A DNA stretch of 64,000 nucleotides, taken from Candidatus Gastranaerophilales bacterium. Its GTDB lineage: Bacteria > Cyanobacteriota > Vampirovibrionia > Gastranaerophilales > Gastranaerophilaceae. A program made the position numbers and the translations under genes. The stretch is taken from the NCBI GenBank assembly GCA_944325605.1, contig CALVAX010000005.1, positions 62,001 to 126,000 on the forward strand, in the 5' to 3' direction. The first letter of the stretch is position 1. Every line of letters begins with the position of its first letter. Shown here in pieces: positions 9,290 through 18,032 of the stretch. The notes below the pieces were generated by a model. That model saw nothing but the letters and a program-made list of their open reading frames with translations. It ran no database searches and had not been told where the DNA came from.

Positions 9290-10128
9290 GAAAAATATTC
9301 AAAAATTTGCCTATACATTTGATTTTAATAATAACATCTCTTTTATCGGTATTTCCTTTTATATGGCTGATATCAACATCTTTAAAAGGGAACAGCGAAA
9401 ACATTTTTGCATATCCGCCGACGATTATACCGACGGATTTCACCTGGGCAAACTACACCGGAGTCTGGGACAAGGTTAATTTCATCGGATATTTTCTGAA
9501 CTCTATGATTGTTGCCGGCGGAACCGTAATTTTAAATCTTATACTGTCTTCAATGGCGGGGTACCCGCTTGCAAGAATGGAATTTAAGGGTAAAAAAATA
9601 ACCTTCTTTGCAATACTTGCAACAATAATGATTCCATTTCAGGCGATTATGCTTCCCGTGTATTTGATAACATTAAAGCTTCACCTTGTTGACAGCGTAA
9701 ATAATTTTGCAGGATATGTCGGATTGATTATGCCGTTTGCTGTCAGTGCATTCGGGATATTTCTTATGCGTCAGGCGTTTCTCGGAATTCCAAAAGAAAT
9801 GGAAGAGGCTGCAATTGTTGACGGGTGCAATGTATTTCAAATTTTCACTAAAGTTTTATTACCAATGGTTAAGCCTTCTCTTGCTGTTCTTGCAATTTTC
9901 ACATTTATTGGAAGCTGGGGAGAATTTTTGTGGCCGAGCATTGTACTTACAAAAGATGCGATGTACACTCTGCCTGTCGGGGTTAACAATCTTCAGGGGA
10001 TGTTCAGCTCAAACTGGAGATTTATAGCTGCAGGCTCAATTCTTTCTACTATTCCGATTATAATTTTCTTTCTTTGCATGCAGAAATACTTTATTTCCGG
10101 AGAAAATGAAGGAGCCGTAAAAGGATAA
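9286..10128 (+). CDS. ABC sugar transporter permease, MalG/UgpE type
   Basis: Second inner-membrane permease (280 residues, six predicted transmembrane segments), matching the MalG side of the pair. The EAA loop reads EEAAIVDGCNVFQIFTKVLL near 175-195. The N-terminus has the typical first membrane segment and the periplasmic SLKGNSENIFAYPP. It overlaps the first permease by 4 bp. It ends 5 bp before the convergent TPR gene, with no clear terminator between them. The ATPase may be supplied from elsewhere, as is common for this family. Confidence 0.92.
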   Translation: MRKIFKNLPIHLILIITSLLSVFPFIWLISTSLKGNSENIFAYPPTIIPTDFTWANYTGVWDKVNFIGYFLNSMIVAGGTVILNLILSSMAGYPLARMEFKGKKITFFAILATIMIPFQAIMLPVYLITLKLHLVDSVNNFAGYVGLIMPFAVSAFGIFLMRQAFLGIPKEMEEAAIVDGCNVFQIFTKVLLPMVKPSLAVLAIFTFIGSWGEFLWPSIVLTKDAMYTLPVGVNNLQGMFSSNWRFIAAGSILSTIPIIIFFLCMQKYFISGENEGAVKG

Positions 10129-10133
10129 TAACT

Positions 10134-11237
10134 TTAGAAAGTCTGACGCGTCAGAATTTCGTCCACATCAACACCCTCTTCTATAAACAACTTGAGCGAC
10201 CCGCATTTTCTGAAGTTTTTATACATTGATTGATCAAAATCACTATCCATTGAAAAATGTCCGTTATCAAAATTTACAGACTTTGCGGCAGCCTCCATTG
10301 TTGACTCATTCTCATTTTCATTTTCAACAAGATAATTAATTCTGCCTTTGGTTTCCATATATCTTCTGGAAATATCGTTCAACACTTGAAATACATACTG
10401 CTGCCGGTATGATGACCTGTCTGTTTCTGTTATCAGAAGAGTTGCTTTCTGCATTTCAACAATGGCTTCTTTATAAAATTTAAGTTCTCTTAACAATAAG
10501 GCCAGATTATAATGAGCATCATAATTCAGAGGTTCAACTTCAATAGCCCTGCAATACGCAAGCCCTGCACTCCTTAAATCGCCATAAAGCTGAAATGCCA
10601 GACCTAAATTGTAATAAGCATCATAATTATCTTTTAATATTTTAATTGCTTCCTTATAATATGTGATTGATTTTTTAAGGTTCAATTCTTCCTGATAGCC
10701 TCTTGCGTTTTCCTCGTAAATAGATTTTTGCCTGTAAGCCACCCCCATATTATAATAGGCCAGTCCGATATTAGTTTTATAACTTTTGAGGTTGTTAAAG
10801 ACATAAGGGATATAGACGAGTTTTCTCCTGATACCGAGAATTGTGTTATACTGCTCGATTGCACCGTCAAAATCGCCAAGACGTTCTGCGGATATAATAC
10901 CGTAATTCATTCTTGCAATCACGTAATTAGGATTATATTTAATTGCGTTTTCGTATGCATCTGCCGCAGAGTAATAATCTTCATACAAAACGTAAATATT
11001 ACCAAGGTTAAACCATGCACTGTAATGTCCCGGATAAAATTCCAGACCTTTCAGATAATAGCCGATTGCGTCTTGAATTTCCAACTTTCTTAACGCCCTG
11101 TCGCCCTTCCATACCAGATACATTCCGCGGACTTTGTTAATCTGTGTCACATACCAGTTCGGAAAAAGGAAAACCGTTACAACAAAAGCGATAACAAACA
11201 GTATTGAAAATATTTTTGAAAATATGCGCCTGTTCAC
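10134..11237 (-). CDS. Membrane-anchored TPR protein
   Basis: A signal anchor (residues about 8-30: IFSILFVIAFVVTVFLF) is followed by tandem tetratricopeptide repeats (about 50-265; for example YSAWFNLGNIYVLYEDYYSA and YDAYYNLGLAFQLYGDLRSA). The acidic tail ends GVDVDEILTRQTF. I choose GTG at 11237 because GAGG sits 5 bases upstream; a GTG at 11252 would add five residues without a good ribosome site. TPRs mediate protein interactions, so it is probably an envelope scaffold. It lies between the permeases and the second MGLSATQARLLS paralogue. Confidence 0.85.
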   Translation of the reverse strand: MNRRIFSKIFSILFVIAFVVTVFLFPNWYVTQINKVRGMYLVWKGDRALRKLEIQDAIGYYLKGLEFYPGHYSAWFNLGNIYVLYEDYYSAADAYENAIKYNPNYVIARMNYGIISAERLGDFDGAIEQYNTILGIRRKLVYIPYVFNNLKSYKTNIGLAYYNMGVAYRQKSIYEENARGYQEELNLKKSITYYKEAIKILKDNYDAYYNLGLAFQLYGDLRSAGLAYCRAIEVEPLNYDAHYNLALLLRELKFYKEAIVEMQKATLLITETDRSSYRQQYVFQVLNDISRRYMETKGRINYLVENENENESTMEAAAKSVNFDNGHFSMDSDFDQSMYKNFRKCGSLKLFIEEGVDVDEILTRQTF

Positions 11238-11309
11238 TAAAACCTCACTCACTATATGATAATGCCTTTGTGATTATTTCGCAAGTATATTAATTTTTAT
11301 TCTGAATGG

Positions 11310-12971
11310 TTATGAATATATTTTCAAATTTCTCTCAACAGTTTTTTCAATAATAGACTTGATGCTGTCGTATTCTGTTTGCAAGGCATTATGCTCAGTA
11401 TCCAGTATTTTCAGCTGGTTGTCATACTGCTTATCTTTTGCCTGAATGTCGTTCAAGGCCTGTTCGTATTCTATTTCGGCCTTTGTTATAGCGGCTTCAT
11501 TCTGGCTTTCTGAAATATCTGACGCGTTTGACCAGACTATTGAAGTCCATTCGCAGTCTGCAAGACCGGTGCCGACTTCGGCTTCTTCTACGAATTCGAC
11601 TTTCTCTAAGGTCACTGTGCCGTTTTCAAGGGCATATTGAAGCCATTCGGCATTGTCCATCAGACCGTCTTCTAGAACTTTATACAATGGCAGGCCGCTT
11701 GAGGTTTTGCCGCCTTCCACGACTGTCCCGTCTTCAAGTGTTGTGCCGGCTTTTTCCTGACTCGGGCCGTTCATTCTGTGCCACAAATTGATGTACCACT
11801 GGCCTTTATCTTTGTTTTCTACAGTAGGGACGGTTTCATCGATATAATAATCCACTGTCGGTTTGGGCGGTTCTTCTGCAAGCCATTTGTTCCGATCCTC
11901 ATTATATAAGTCTTCGTTAAACTCTTTAAATGCTTGTTCCATATCTTTTTGGAAAGATAACAATAAATTTTTCATATCTGGATCATAAGGAATGCCCATT
12001 GTATTGAAATTATCGTTATTTAGAATATAAAACATATCTATAATTTTTTGGGTAAGAGGTTTTAATTGAATATCGCCATTATTATCATAATAGTAGTTAT
12101 TCATCAATTGCACATTTATTTTATCTTGTTCAGTGGCGTTTGGATCTGACATTATATCTATCAATTCCTGTTTCATATCTTCGTTTTCTGCACAATAAAT
12201 TACTTTAGACGGATCGCAAACTTCTTCAGATACAATTAACATATCAGGTGTCTTCCCCTGTGAATTAATATTTGAAGGTATGAAATTATATCCTATACCA
12301 ACTTTATAACCTAATGTAGTAGTATATTCTTTTAATGATTCTTCTCCAAAATCAGCCAACAAAAGATGAGCCAAAACGTGTCTATAGCAGCCGGCACCAC
12401 CAGCTCCGCTCATTGCCGGGGTATAGCAAGGTTCTGAAGCCGATATAAATTTTCGATACAATTCGTTATTCGTTCCTGCTGTCCAGTATTTGTCTAATGT
12501 TGAATCCGGTTCTTTGGCTTTCCAGTCCTCATATTCTTTATTATATTCATCCCAAGCTACCTGCCATTCAGGATTTTCTACCTGTATGGTTTCCCATTCG
12601 CCTTCAGGAGCCAGAACCCCGTATTTGTCTAGAAAATCGTACATGTCTGTACTTGATTCATAGTTGGCTGCATCAAGTTCTGACACCAAAATCTGGCCGT
12701 GCTGGTTGATTATCCCGTACTGGTTTTTCAGTTCTCCGTACTGGCTTAATGATACGCCAGTAAGCTTCTCGGTCATTTTGTTTCCGCTTGCATCATAGGT
12801 CGAATACAGCAGCTCTGTTGAATTCAGGGCATCCATATACGCCGAACTTGCCGCGGTTGTTTCGTTTGCAAGTGAGGTCTTTGCAGTTGTTATCGTCTGA
12901 CTCCGAAGTTCGTTGTCAGATATCCTGCTTGTTATGCTTAGCAATCTCGCCTGTGTTGCCGATAAGCCCAT
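11310..12971 (-). CDS. Large MGLSATQARLLS-type protein, paralogue 2
   Basis: This 553-residue protein is the paralogue of 6577-8241 and differs from it by one residue in length. The N-terminal 100 residues, WYINLWHRMNG (near 395) and the last 50 residues (DTEHNALQTEYDSIKS) are strongly conserved; the centre, about 170-370, is not. The first and last segments look helical/coiled-coil. No signal peptide. The flagellin-like layout is an observation, not a homology claim. It starts divergently from the gene at 13144, with a palindrome between them. Confidence 0.85.
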   Translation of the reverse strand: MGLSATQARLLSITSRISDNELRSQTITTAKTSLANETTAASSAYMDALNSTELLYSTYDASGNKMTEKLTGVSLSQYGELKNQYGIINQHGQILVSELDAANYESSTDMYDFLDKYGVLAPEGEWETIQVENPEWQVAWDEYNKEYEDWKAKEPDSTLDKYWTAGTNNELYRKFISASEPCYTPAMSGAGGAGCYRHVLAHLLLADFGEESLKEYTTTLGYKVGIGYNFIPSNINSQGKTPDMLIVSEEVCDPSKVIYCAENEDMKQELIDIMSDPNATEQDKINVQLMNNYYYDNNGDIQLKPLTQKIIDMFYILNNDNFNTMGIPYDPDMKNLLLSFQKDMEQAFKEFNEDLYNEDRNKWLAEEPPKPTVDYYIDETVPTVENKDKGQWYINLWHRMNGPSQEKAGTTLEDGTVVEGGKTSSGLPLYKVLEDGLMDNAEWLQYALENGTVTLEKVEFVEEAEVGTGLADCEWTSIVWSNASDISESQNEAAITKAEIEYEQALNDIQAKDKQYDNQLKILDTEHNALQTEYDSIKSIIEKTVERNLKIYS

Positions 12972-13043
12972 AAATACACTTTCTTTCTAAAATACACTTA
13001 TTAAGACGGCAAATACATGTAAAAACTTGAATAATTTTACATT

Positions 13044-13063
13044 TTGTTAAGAATTATTAACAA
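13044..13063. promoter_or_regulatory. Palindrome TTGTTAA-N6-TTAACAA in a divergent promoter region
   Basis: A perfect 7-bp inverted repeat lies in the 172-bp gap between the leftward 11310-12971 gene and the rightward 13144 gene. Its position and symmetry suit an operator for a dimeric regulator of one or both genes. No regulator is identified. Confidence 0.45.
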
Positions 13064-13143
13064 ATCGCGCTGCATAAAGCAATTCTTTTAAAACGAAATT
13101 GTTTATATAAGTAAGGTAGGTAAAATTAATAGGAGGTTAGGTT

Positions 13144-13968
13144 ATGACAGGTATGTTTATGGGCTCGATGTATTCAATGCCTTATATGCCAAGTTATCCT
13201 CTCGGTGAAGATTCATACAGCAATCAGGTGTTTCTGAACGATCTGACAGGACTTAACTGGTTTACACCTCCATTTAATATGCCAATGCACGGTATGGGGA
13301 TGGATGAAAGTTTGTTTGATTATACATACAGCATGCCTATGCCCTATACAATGCCGGGCTTTGACTCATATTATCAGAATATGGATAAGTATTATGAAAA
13401 TATGATGAATAACCAGATTAATTATCAGCAAAAAACAAGAGAAGCTGATATTACTCTAAATGCCGCTCAAAGAAGCCTTAGACAAAACGGTAAAAACCTC
13501 AGAAACAAAATAGTTACAAACGAACAGGATCAAGTTCTGAATGCATTCAACAAATATGTCGAAAGCGTTCAGGAATACTACGGAAACAAAGGCAGCTATG
13601 AAGATTTAAAAAACACTGCTCTTGATACTTATGAACAGCAGTTCGGCAAAGATATTCAGACTGAACTGAAAGAAAACGGCAGTGATTCATACTGGCATGG
13701 TATTAAAAAAGTCGCATCTTTAGGGTTCGCAAGCAAAAGAAGCGCTGAAGATAATATTGCTTTAATTACAGGGCAGCCTAAAGGCAAAACCGAAAAATAC
13801 AAAGAATGGGCAGGAAATGCAACTGCCGGTGTAGGTTTAGGACTTTTAGGCGGACTTACAATACCGAAAATCTTTAAAAATATAAAATCTCCTAAACTCA
13901 AAACAGTAGCACTTGCAGGTGCTGCGGCCGGATGGGTTTACGGCAGAGTTCTCGATTTATTTTCTTAA
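13144..13968 (+). CDS. Met/Tyr/Pro-rich protein with C-terminal membrane-like segment
   Basis: Not recognised. The first 95 residues are rich in Met, Pro, Tyr and Gly (MGSMYSMPYMPSYP; YSMPMPYTMPGFDSYYQNM). A charged helical region follows (100-190), then a Gly/Ala-rich hydrophobic end (about 225-265: AGVGLGLLGG and LAGAAAGWVYG) suggesting membrane insertion. It is preceded by a strong AGGAGG site and followed by a good terminator at 14020, so it is a single-gene transcript. Lying next to the MGLSATQARLLS paralogue, it may share its process, but this is only proximity. Confidence 0.8.
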   Translation: MTGMFMGSMYSMPYMPSYPLGEDSYSNQVFLNDLTGLNWFTPPFNMPMHGMGMDESLFDYTYSMPMPYTMPGFDSYYQNMDKYYENMMNNQINYQQKTREADITLNAAQRSLRQNGKNLRNKIVTNEQDQVLNAFNKYVESVQEYYGNKGSYEDLKNTALDTYEQQFGKDIQTELKENGSDSYWHGIKKVASLGFASKRSAEDNIALITGQPKGKTEKYKEWAGNATAGVGLGLLGGLTIPKIFKNIKSPKLKTVALAGAAAGWVYGRVLDLFS

Positions 13969-14019
13969 TTTTCCTAATTTCCCCAATAGTGTAGATAATA
14001 TGTGTGTGTAATTTTTTTC

Positions 14020-14046
14020 GGAACCTTCCAAAAGGTTCCTTTTTAT
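14020..14046 (+). terminator. Rho-independent terminator
   Basis: Perfect 8-bp stem GGAACCTT / AAGGTTCC with a CCAA loop (14020-14039), followed by a T-rich run. It lies 51 bp after the 13144-13968 stop codon. Confidence 0.85.
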
Positions 14047-14068
14047 TTGCGTCTTTCACAACAAAGAA

Positions 14069-14109
14069 TTCCCGCCCCTCTTTTTATTTGAAGGAGTGAG
14101 GAACGGGAA
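14069..14109. repeat. Imperfect inverted repeat in intergenic DNA
   Basis: TTCCCG (14069-14074) pairs with CGGGAA (14104-14109), with partly complementary CCCTC and GAGTGAGG inside. It sits between the terminator at 14020 and the promoter at 14188. It could be a second structured RNA element; no protein-coding potential. Confidence 0.35.
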
Positions 14110-14187
14110 CTAAATCAGTAAAAGAGACATCACCAACATTATTATTTACTTTTTTTATAAGTCAAATTTTGCGAAATAAATTTGATT

Positions 14188-14215
14188 TTGTTAAATAAAA
14201 AATTTATCATATAAT
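14188..14215 (+). promoter_or_regulatory. Promoter TTGTTA-16-TATAAT, probably leaderless
   Basis: TTGTTA at 14188-14193, 16-bp spacer, TATAAT at 14210-14215. The ATG at 14222 lies 6 bases after the -10 box, at the expected transcription start, with no Shine-Dalgarno sequence. This decides the start of the following gene. Confidence 0.6.
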
Positions 14216-14221
14216 ATGAGT

Positions 14222-14800
14222 ATGAAAAAATTACTATTACTTACGCTGCTAATATTCATATCTATTCCGGCAATTGCCGCAGATGACACTTTGAATGAAC
14301 AGGCTAAACTTCTTTATGCCGACAACAACATTACGGAAAGTTTTAATGCGCTGCTTTCAATTCCGGAAGAAGAAAGGACTGCTGAAAACTGGCTTCTGCT
14401 TGGCAACATTCTTCAGGACAAAGGCAGAAATGACGATGCCGTATTTATGTACACGCAATCAATACTGAAAGATGATAAATTTTACAAAGCCCACTACAAT
14501 CTCGGCAATTGTTATCTGAATGATGACAAACCAAATATGGCAATTGAAGAATACAAAAAAGTTTTAAAAATCCGTCCGGAATACGCTTACGCACATTATA
14601 ATCTGGGTTGCGCTTACATAAAACTCGGCAAGTACAAGAAAGCTAAAAACGCATTTCTTGATGCTATTTACTTCAAAAATACGGAACCGGATTTCTACTA
14701 TAACCTTGCATACGTTTACAAAAAACTAAACAAAGCAAAAGACGCTCAAGCTTATACCGAAATATACAACAAACTTATAGAAACTCAGATAGAAGAATAA
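14222..14800 (+). CDS. Exported TPR protein
   Basis: A Sec signal peptide (MKKLLLLTLLIFISIPAIA, cleavage about residue 19) leads into three or four tetratricopeptide repeats (about 45-185, for example FYKAHYNLGNCYLNDDKPNM and YAYAHYNLGCAYIKLGKYKK). It is probably periplasmic and a protein-interaction module. I use ATG at 14222 rather than 14216 because it restores a standard signal peptide and matches the likely transcription start. It is followed at 12 bp by a HAD gene. Confidence 0.85.
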   Translation: MKKLLLLTLLIFISIPAIAADDTLNEQAKLLYADNNITESFNALLSIPEEERTAENWLLLGNILQDKGRNDDAVFMYTQSILKDDKFYKAHYNLGNCYLNDDKPNMAIEEYKKVLKIRPEYAYAHYNLGCAYIKLGKYKKAKNAFLDAIYFKNTEPDFYYNLAYVYKKLNKAKDAQAYTEIYNKLIETQIEE

Positions 14801-14812
14801 AAATAAAGGGAC

Positions 14813-15508
14813 ATGATGCAATATAAAGGAATAATTTTTGATTTCAACGGAACACTGCTTTTTGACTCGGAAAAACACCTTGAAGCCTGGAGAGAATATT
14901 CAAAACACCTTAGAGGAACCCCGTTTACAGATGAAGAAATGCGGGACTATATGTTCGGACGAACAAATGAAGATATTATCGCCTACGCAATAGGTAAAAA
15001 ACCGGCTCCGGAGCTTGTCGAAAAACTCGGGCTTGAAAAAGAAGCTGTTTACAGAGAAATGTGCCGCAATGACAGGGAAAACTTTAAACTCGCCCCTCAT
15101 GCGGAAGAACTGCTGGACTTTCTCTGTGAAAATAATATTCCTCACACTATTGCAACGATGTCAGGCATTGAAAATGTTGAGTTTTATATTGAAGAATTTA
15201 AACTCCAAAAATGGTTTGATCTGGACAAAATTGTGTATGCGAATGGGAAAATTCCCGGCAAACCCGCTCCTGATATATATCTTATTGCTGCAAAAAATCT
15301 CGGGCTAAAACCTGAAGAATGCATAGTCGTTGAAGATGCAATATCAGGAATTAACGCTGCTAAAAATGCCGGTATCGGTAAAATTATTGCTATTGCATCA
15401 ATGGAACCGGTTGAGCTTTACAAAAAAATACCTGCCGTCGGGGAAGTTATAACAGACTTTTCGCAACTTAACAGAGACCAGTTTTTACTCACAACACCAA
15501 CAAAATAA
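14813..15508 (+). CDS. HAD-family phosphatase, beta-phosphoglucomutase-like
   Basis: The 231-residue HAD hydrolase has an alpha-helical cap. Motif I is DFNGTL (about residues 10-15), motif II TIATMSG (near 117), motif III GKPAPDIYLIAAKNLG and motif IV VVEDAISGINAAKNAG. The second residue of the usual DxD pair is Asn (D-x-N), so the acid/base aspartate is absent in this reading; some HAD proteins share this. Substrate unknown. Likely co-transcribed with its neighbours on both sides (12 and 10 bp gaps). Confidence 0.87.
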   Translation: MMQYKGIIFDFNGTLLFDSEKHLEAWREYSKHLRGTPFTDEEMRDYMFGRTNEDIIAYAIGKKPAPELVEKLGLEKEAVYREMCRNDRENFKLAPHAEELLDFLCENNIPHTIATMSGIENVEFYIEEFKLQKWFDLDKIVYANGKIPGKPAPDIYLIAAKNLGLKPEECIVVEDAISGINAAKNAGIGKIIAIASMEPVELYKKIPAVGEVITDFSQLNRDQFLLTTPTK

Positions 15509-15518
15509 TATTGAGCAT

Positions 15519-16076
15519 ATGGAAAATTTAACCGCACAAATTACAGAAGAATTTCCGGATGACTACACAGTTGTTGATATTGAAACAACCGGACTTTCAC
15601 CTGCAAAAAACAATATTATAGAAATATCTGCACTAAAAGTTCGCAATAACGAAATTACTGAAGAATTTTCACAGCTCATAAAGCCATCAAACCCTATCGG
15701 CAGATTCATAACCTCACTGACAGGCATAACAAACGAAATGGTCGAATTTGCACCTAGTGTTGAAAAAGTTCTGCCTCATTTCACAAACTTTATTTCTGAC
15801 GACATAATCTTAGGCCATAACATTAGATTTGATATTAATTTTATCAGGACAAATCTTAAGAAATCAGGTTTTCAGCCTATTTCAAACAAAACAATTGATA
15901 CGATGCTTATTGCAAGACGGCGCTGCAAACTCAAAAGCCACAGTCTTAAAAACCTTGCGCTTCACTACAATCTCAGTACAGAAGGCCATCACAGAGCCTT
16001 AAATGACTGTATTATCACGCATAAGGTTTACCAGAACATCAAAAAACAGGCACTGTCGGAAAATTCTGAGGTCTAA
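15519..16076 (+). CDS. DnaQ-like DEDDh 3'-5' exonuclease
   Basis: The single exonuclease domain (185 residues) has all DEDDh motifs: ExoI VVDIETTGLS (about 18-27), ExoII LGHNIRFDINFI (about 97-108) and ExoIII HRALNDCIITHKV (about 158-170) with catalytic His and Asp. It resembles the DNA polymerase III epsilon subunit or a PolC-type proofreading domain, but no polymerase-binding tail is evident. It could be a proofreading or RNase T-like enzyme. It overlaps the convergent 16073 gene by 4 bp. Confidence 0.9.
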   Translation: MENLTAQITEEFPDDYTVVDIETTGLSPAKNNIIEISALKVRNNEITEEFSQLIKPSNPIGRFITSLTGITNEMVEFAPSVEKVLPHFTNFISDDIILGHNIRFDINFIRTNLKKSGFQPISNKTIDTMLIARRRCKLKSHSLKNLALHYNLSTEGHHRALNDCIITHKVYQNIKKQALSENSEV

Positions 16077-16726
16077 ACCTTCGCATTATAATTTTGAGTT
16101 GATTTGAAAAGCTCCGGATACTCAGATGGCAAGACTTCTTTCTTACCGACAAAAAGCCTGTCGCCGTCAGCTATTGAAATAGTCTTAAAACATTTTAAAA
16201 GCTGCCCTATTGTTCTTACAGAATTTAATCTTGAGTCGTCATTTTTTATGTAAGTTGTGCAAAGCGTCCAGGTATCATCTTTCAAAGAATAATGATAGTC
16301 TGTTCCAGAATTTTCGAAAACGTGCTGCTCAAACAGCGATACATTTTTAACACGTTCAAGAAAAGCTTTTTTAAAATTCTGAAACTGCGGAATAGAATAT
16401 ACAGACCCTTTCAGCTCCTTGCTTCCGACAAGAAGCCCGCGTTCGGGATCTTTCACAAACCTGAAAAGAGAATTAATCAACTGCGGGAATTTTTTTGCAT
16501 TAACCATATCGTCCCAAAAATGGAACCCTTCAGCTTCAACTAAAGGATTAACAAGCCCTCCGCCGGTGCAGGTACGGATACCGGGCGAATAAAATTCGTC
16601 AGCTTTCAATATATTTGATGACTGATGGGTATAATCAATCAGATTATTTTTTTTAAGCATGGCAAAAGCCGTACGATCAACAAAGCGGATTTTTGAGGTA
16701 AATGATATTGAAGAATTGTTTTGCAT
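16073..16726 (-). CDS. Conserved hypothetical protein, last host gene before the prophage
   Basis: Not recognised. Reading from ATG at 16726 (MQNNSSISFTSKIRFVD) it is 217 residues, soluble, mixed alpha/beta, with a glycine/cysteine motif RTCTGGGLVNPL near residue 52. A GTG at 16747 would add seven residues; neither start has a strong ribosome site. It lies just left of attL, so in the uninfected chromosome it would be the neighbour of tRNA-His. Confidence 0.7.
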   Translation of the reverse strand: MQNNSSISFTSKIRFVDRTAFAMLKKNNLIDYTHQSSNILKADEFYSPGIRTCTGGGLVNPLVEAEGFHFWDDMVNAKKFPQLINSLFRFVKDPERGLLVGSKELKGSVYSIPQFQNFKKAFLERVKNVSLFEQHVFENSGTDYHYSLKDDTWTLCTTYIKNDDSRLNSVRTIGQLLKCFKTISIADGDRLFVGKKEVLPSEYPELFKSTQNYNAKV

Positions 16727-16836
16727 ATTCACATAAAAACGAAACACATATTTTTTTGCTTTAAAAAGTAAAATTTTTACAAAGTTGCAAGCTAGTTTTT
16801 CTTAAAAAATTCAATTATATCATAAACACTTTCCGC

Positions 16837-16943
16837 ACATAAAAGTAAAAAGCGCCTTTATGACGCTCTTTCGGACTTTTGTATTTGATTGTGATTTGTC
16901 CGATTTTGAACCGGATTCACTTGTTTTTGAAAATGGGGCGCCT
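16837..16943. other. attL: left 107-bp prophage direct repeat
   Basis: This copy matches 57343-57449 at 103 of 107 positions (differences near positions 12, 15, 86 and 94 of the repeat). Its last 10 bp reproduce the 3' end of tRNA-His including CCA on the complementary strand. As tRNA-His is intact on the right, this copy should be the displaced host 3' end plus downstream sequence. Confidence 0.88.
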
Positions 16944-17078
16944 TGTAGGACGATGCTCGAAATTTTAACACATAACAAAAAATTTGCAACTTTTTATCAA
17001 AATAACGTCAAAAATATAATCTGTCAGACTGAAAATATTTTACTAATTGAAGAAATCGCGAATTTTCTTGCCGCATAA
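16944..17078 (+). other. Stranded alternative C-terminal exon of the recombinase
   Basis: Immediately after attL the frame of the recombinase (encoded across the repeat) stays open for 44 more codons (CRTMLEILTHNKKF... to FLAA) and stops at 17076-17078. In the excised circle this DNA would follow the right repeat copy in frame. In the prophage state it lacks a promoter or ribosome site and is probably silent, so I do not call it an independent gene. Confidence 0.65.
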
Positions 17079-17168
17079 GAACTTAATTAATCTTTACAAA
17101 AAGTTTATTGTTCAAACAAAAAAGATACAATAAGAGTATAGTAGATTTACATTTAAGAGAGGTTAACT

Positions 17169-18002
17169 ATGACACAAAAAAGCCCTAGTAAACTATACAA
17201 ATACACAACAGTCGATGCAGCACTTAAAATTTTAACTACTTCTACCGTGCGCTTTTCATCACCAAATTGTTTCAATGATCCATACGACTCTCGTCCGCCA
17301 ATATATTTAAAATGCGATAATAAAAACACAAAACAAAAACTTTATAATGCAGGGATTAACATAAAAGAAGACTCCATGGTATTAAATAAAAAGACAACAT
17401 CCATAAGCAACTTTTTTACAAAACAACATAAATATTATCGCATATTCTGTTTATCAAAAACAAACAAAAGTATTCTTATGTGGTCGCATTATGCAAACTG
17501 TCACCGTGGTGTAGTAATTGAGTTCAATTCAAATACCCCAATAATAAAAGAAGCTGAACCAATAAAATACCAAAAAAGTATGACCATCGATTTTGACATT
17601 TTAAAAGATTTTCCAAAACTGCAAAATAAAAAGGCACAAAAAACACAAGAAAAATTATACCTTATTAAATTCACTGATTGGCAATATGAACAAGAGTATA
17701 GATGTTCATTCATAACAGAAGATTCGGAAAACTTCAAAAAGAAATTCCATAGTAAAGATGTCAATAATAAAACTTGGGAAAACTGCTCTAAAGAATTTGA
17801 AAAAATGAAAGAACACATTCATATTCCTATACCTGTAAATGCAATAAAAGCTGTTTATCTCGGCTGCAATATTAATCCTATTGACAAAACAGCAATTATT
17901 GAAATTTTAAAAACAAAATATCCACGTGCAAAATGTTACGAAGCAAAAAAGTTTGAAAATTCTTTTGAACTAAAGTTCAATGAAATAACATTAAATCCTT
18001 AA
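17169..18002 (+). CDS. DUF2971-like protein, prophage cargo
   Basis: The 277-residue soluble protein fits the DUF2971 pattern: LYKYTTVDAALKILTTST (residues 9-26), SSPNCFNDPYDSR (near 32), RIFCLSKTNKSILMWSHYA (near 91) and GVVIEF. A later part has WQYEQEYRC (near 178) and VYLGCNINP. The biochemical role of DUF2971 is not established as far as I know. It has a GAGAGG ribosome site. It is transcribed rightwards, against the late genes, from the attL edge, and pairs with the next gene. Position suggests lysogen-expressed cargo such as defence. Confidence 0.8.
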   Translation: MTQKSPSKLYKYTTVDAALKILTTSTVRFSSPNCFNDPYDSRPPIYLKCDNKNTKQKLYNAGINIKEDSMVLNKKTTSISNFFTKQHKYYRIFCLSKTNKSILMWSHYANCHRGVVIEFNSNTPIIKEAEPIKYQKSMTIDFDILKDFPKLQNKKAQKTQEKLYLIKFTDWQYEQEYRCSFITEDSENFKKKFHSKDVNNKTWENCSKEFEKMKEHIHIPIPVNAIKAVYLGCNINPIDKTAIIEILKTKYPRAKCYEAKKFENSFELKFNEITLNP

Positions 18003-18032
18003 GATGATACTATAAATAGAACAGGAGGTATT

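Noticed and set aside
16860-17078. A separate 72-residue gene beginning inside attL
   Set aside because: It has no ribosome site; its first 28 residues are the recombinase end duplicated by the att repeat. Better explained as the excised-form tail of the recombinase.
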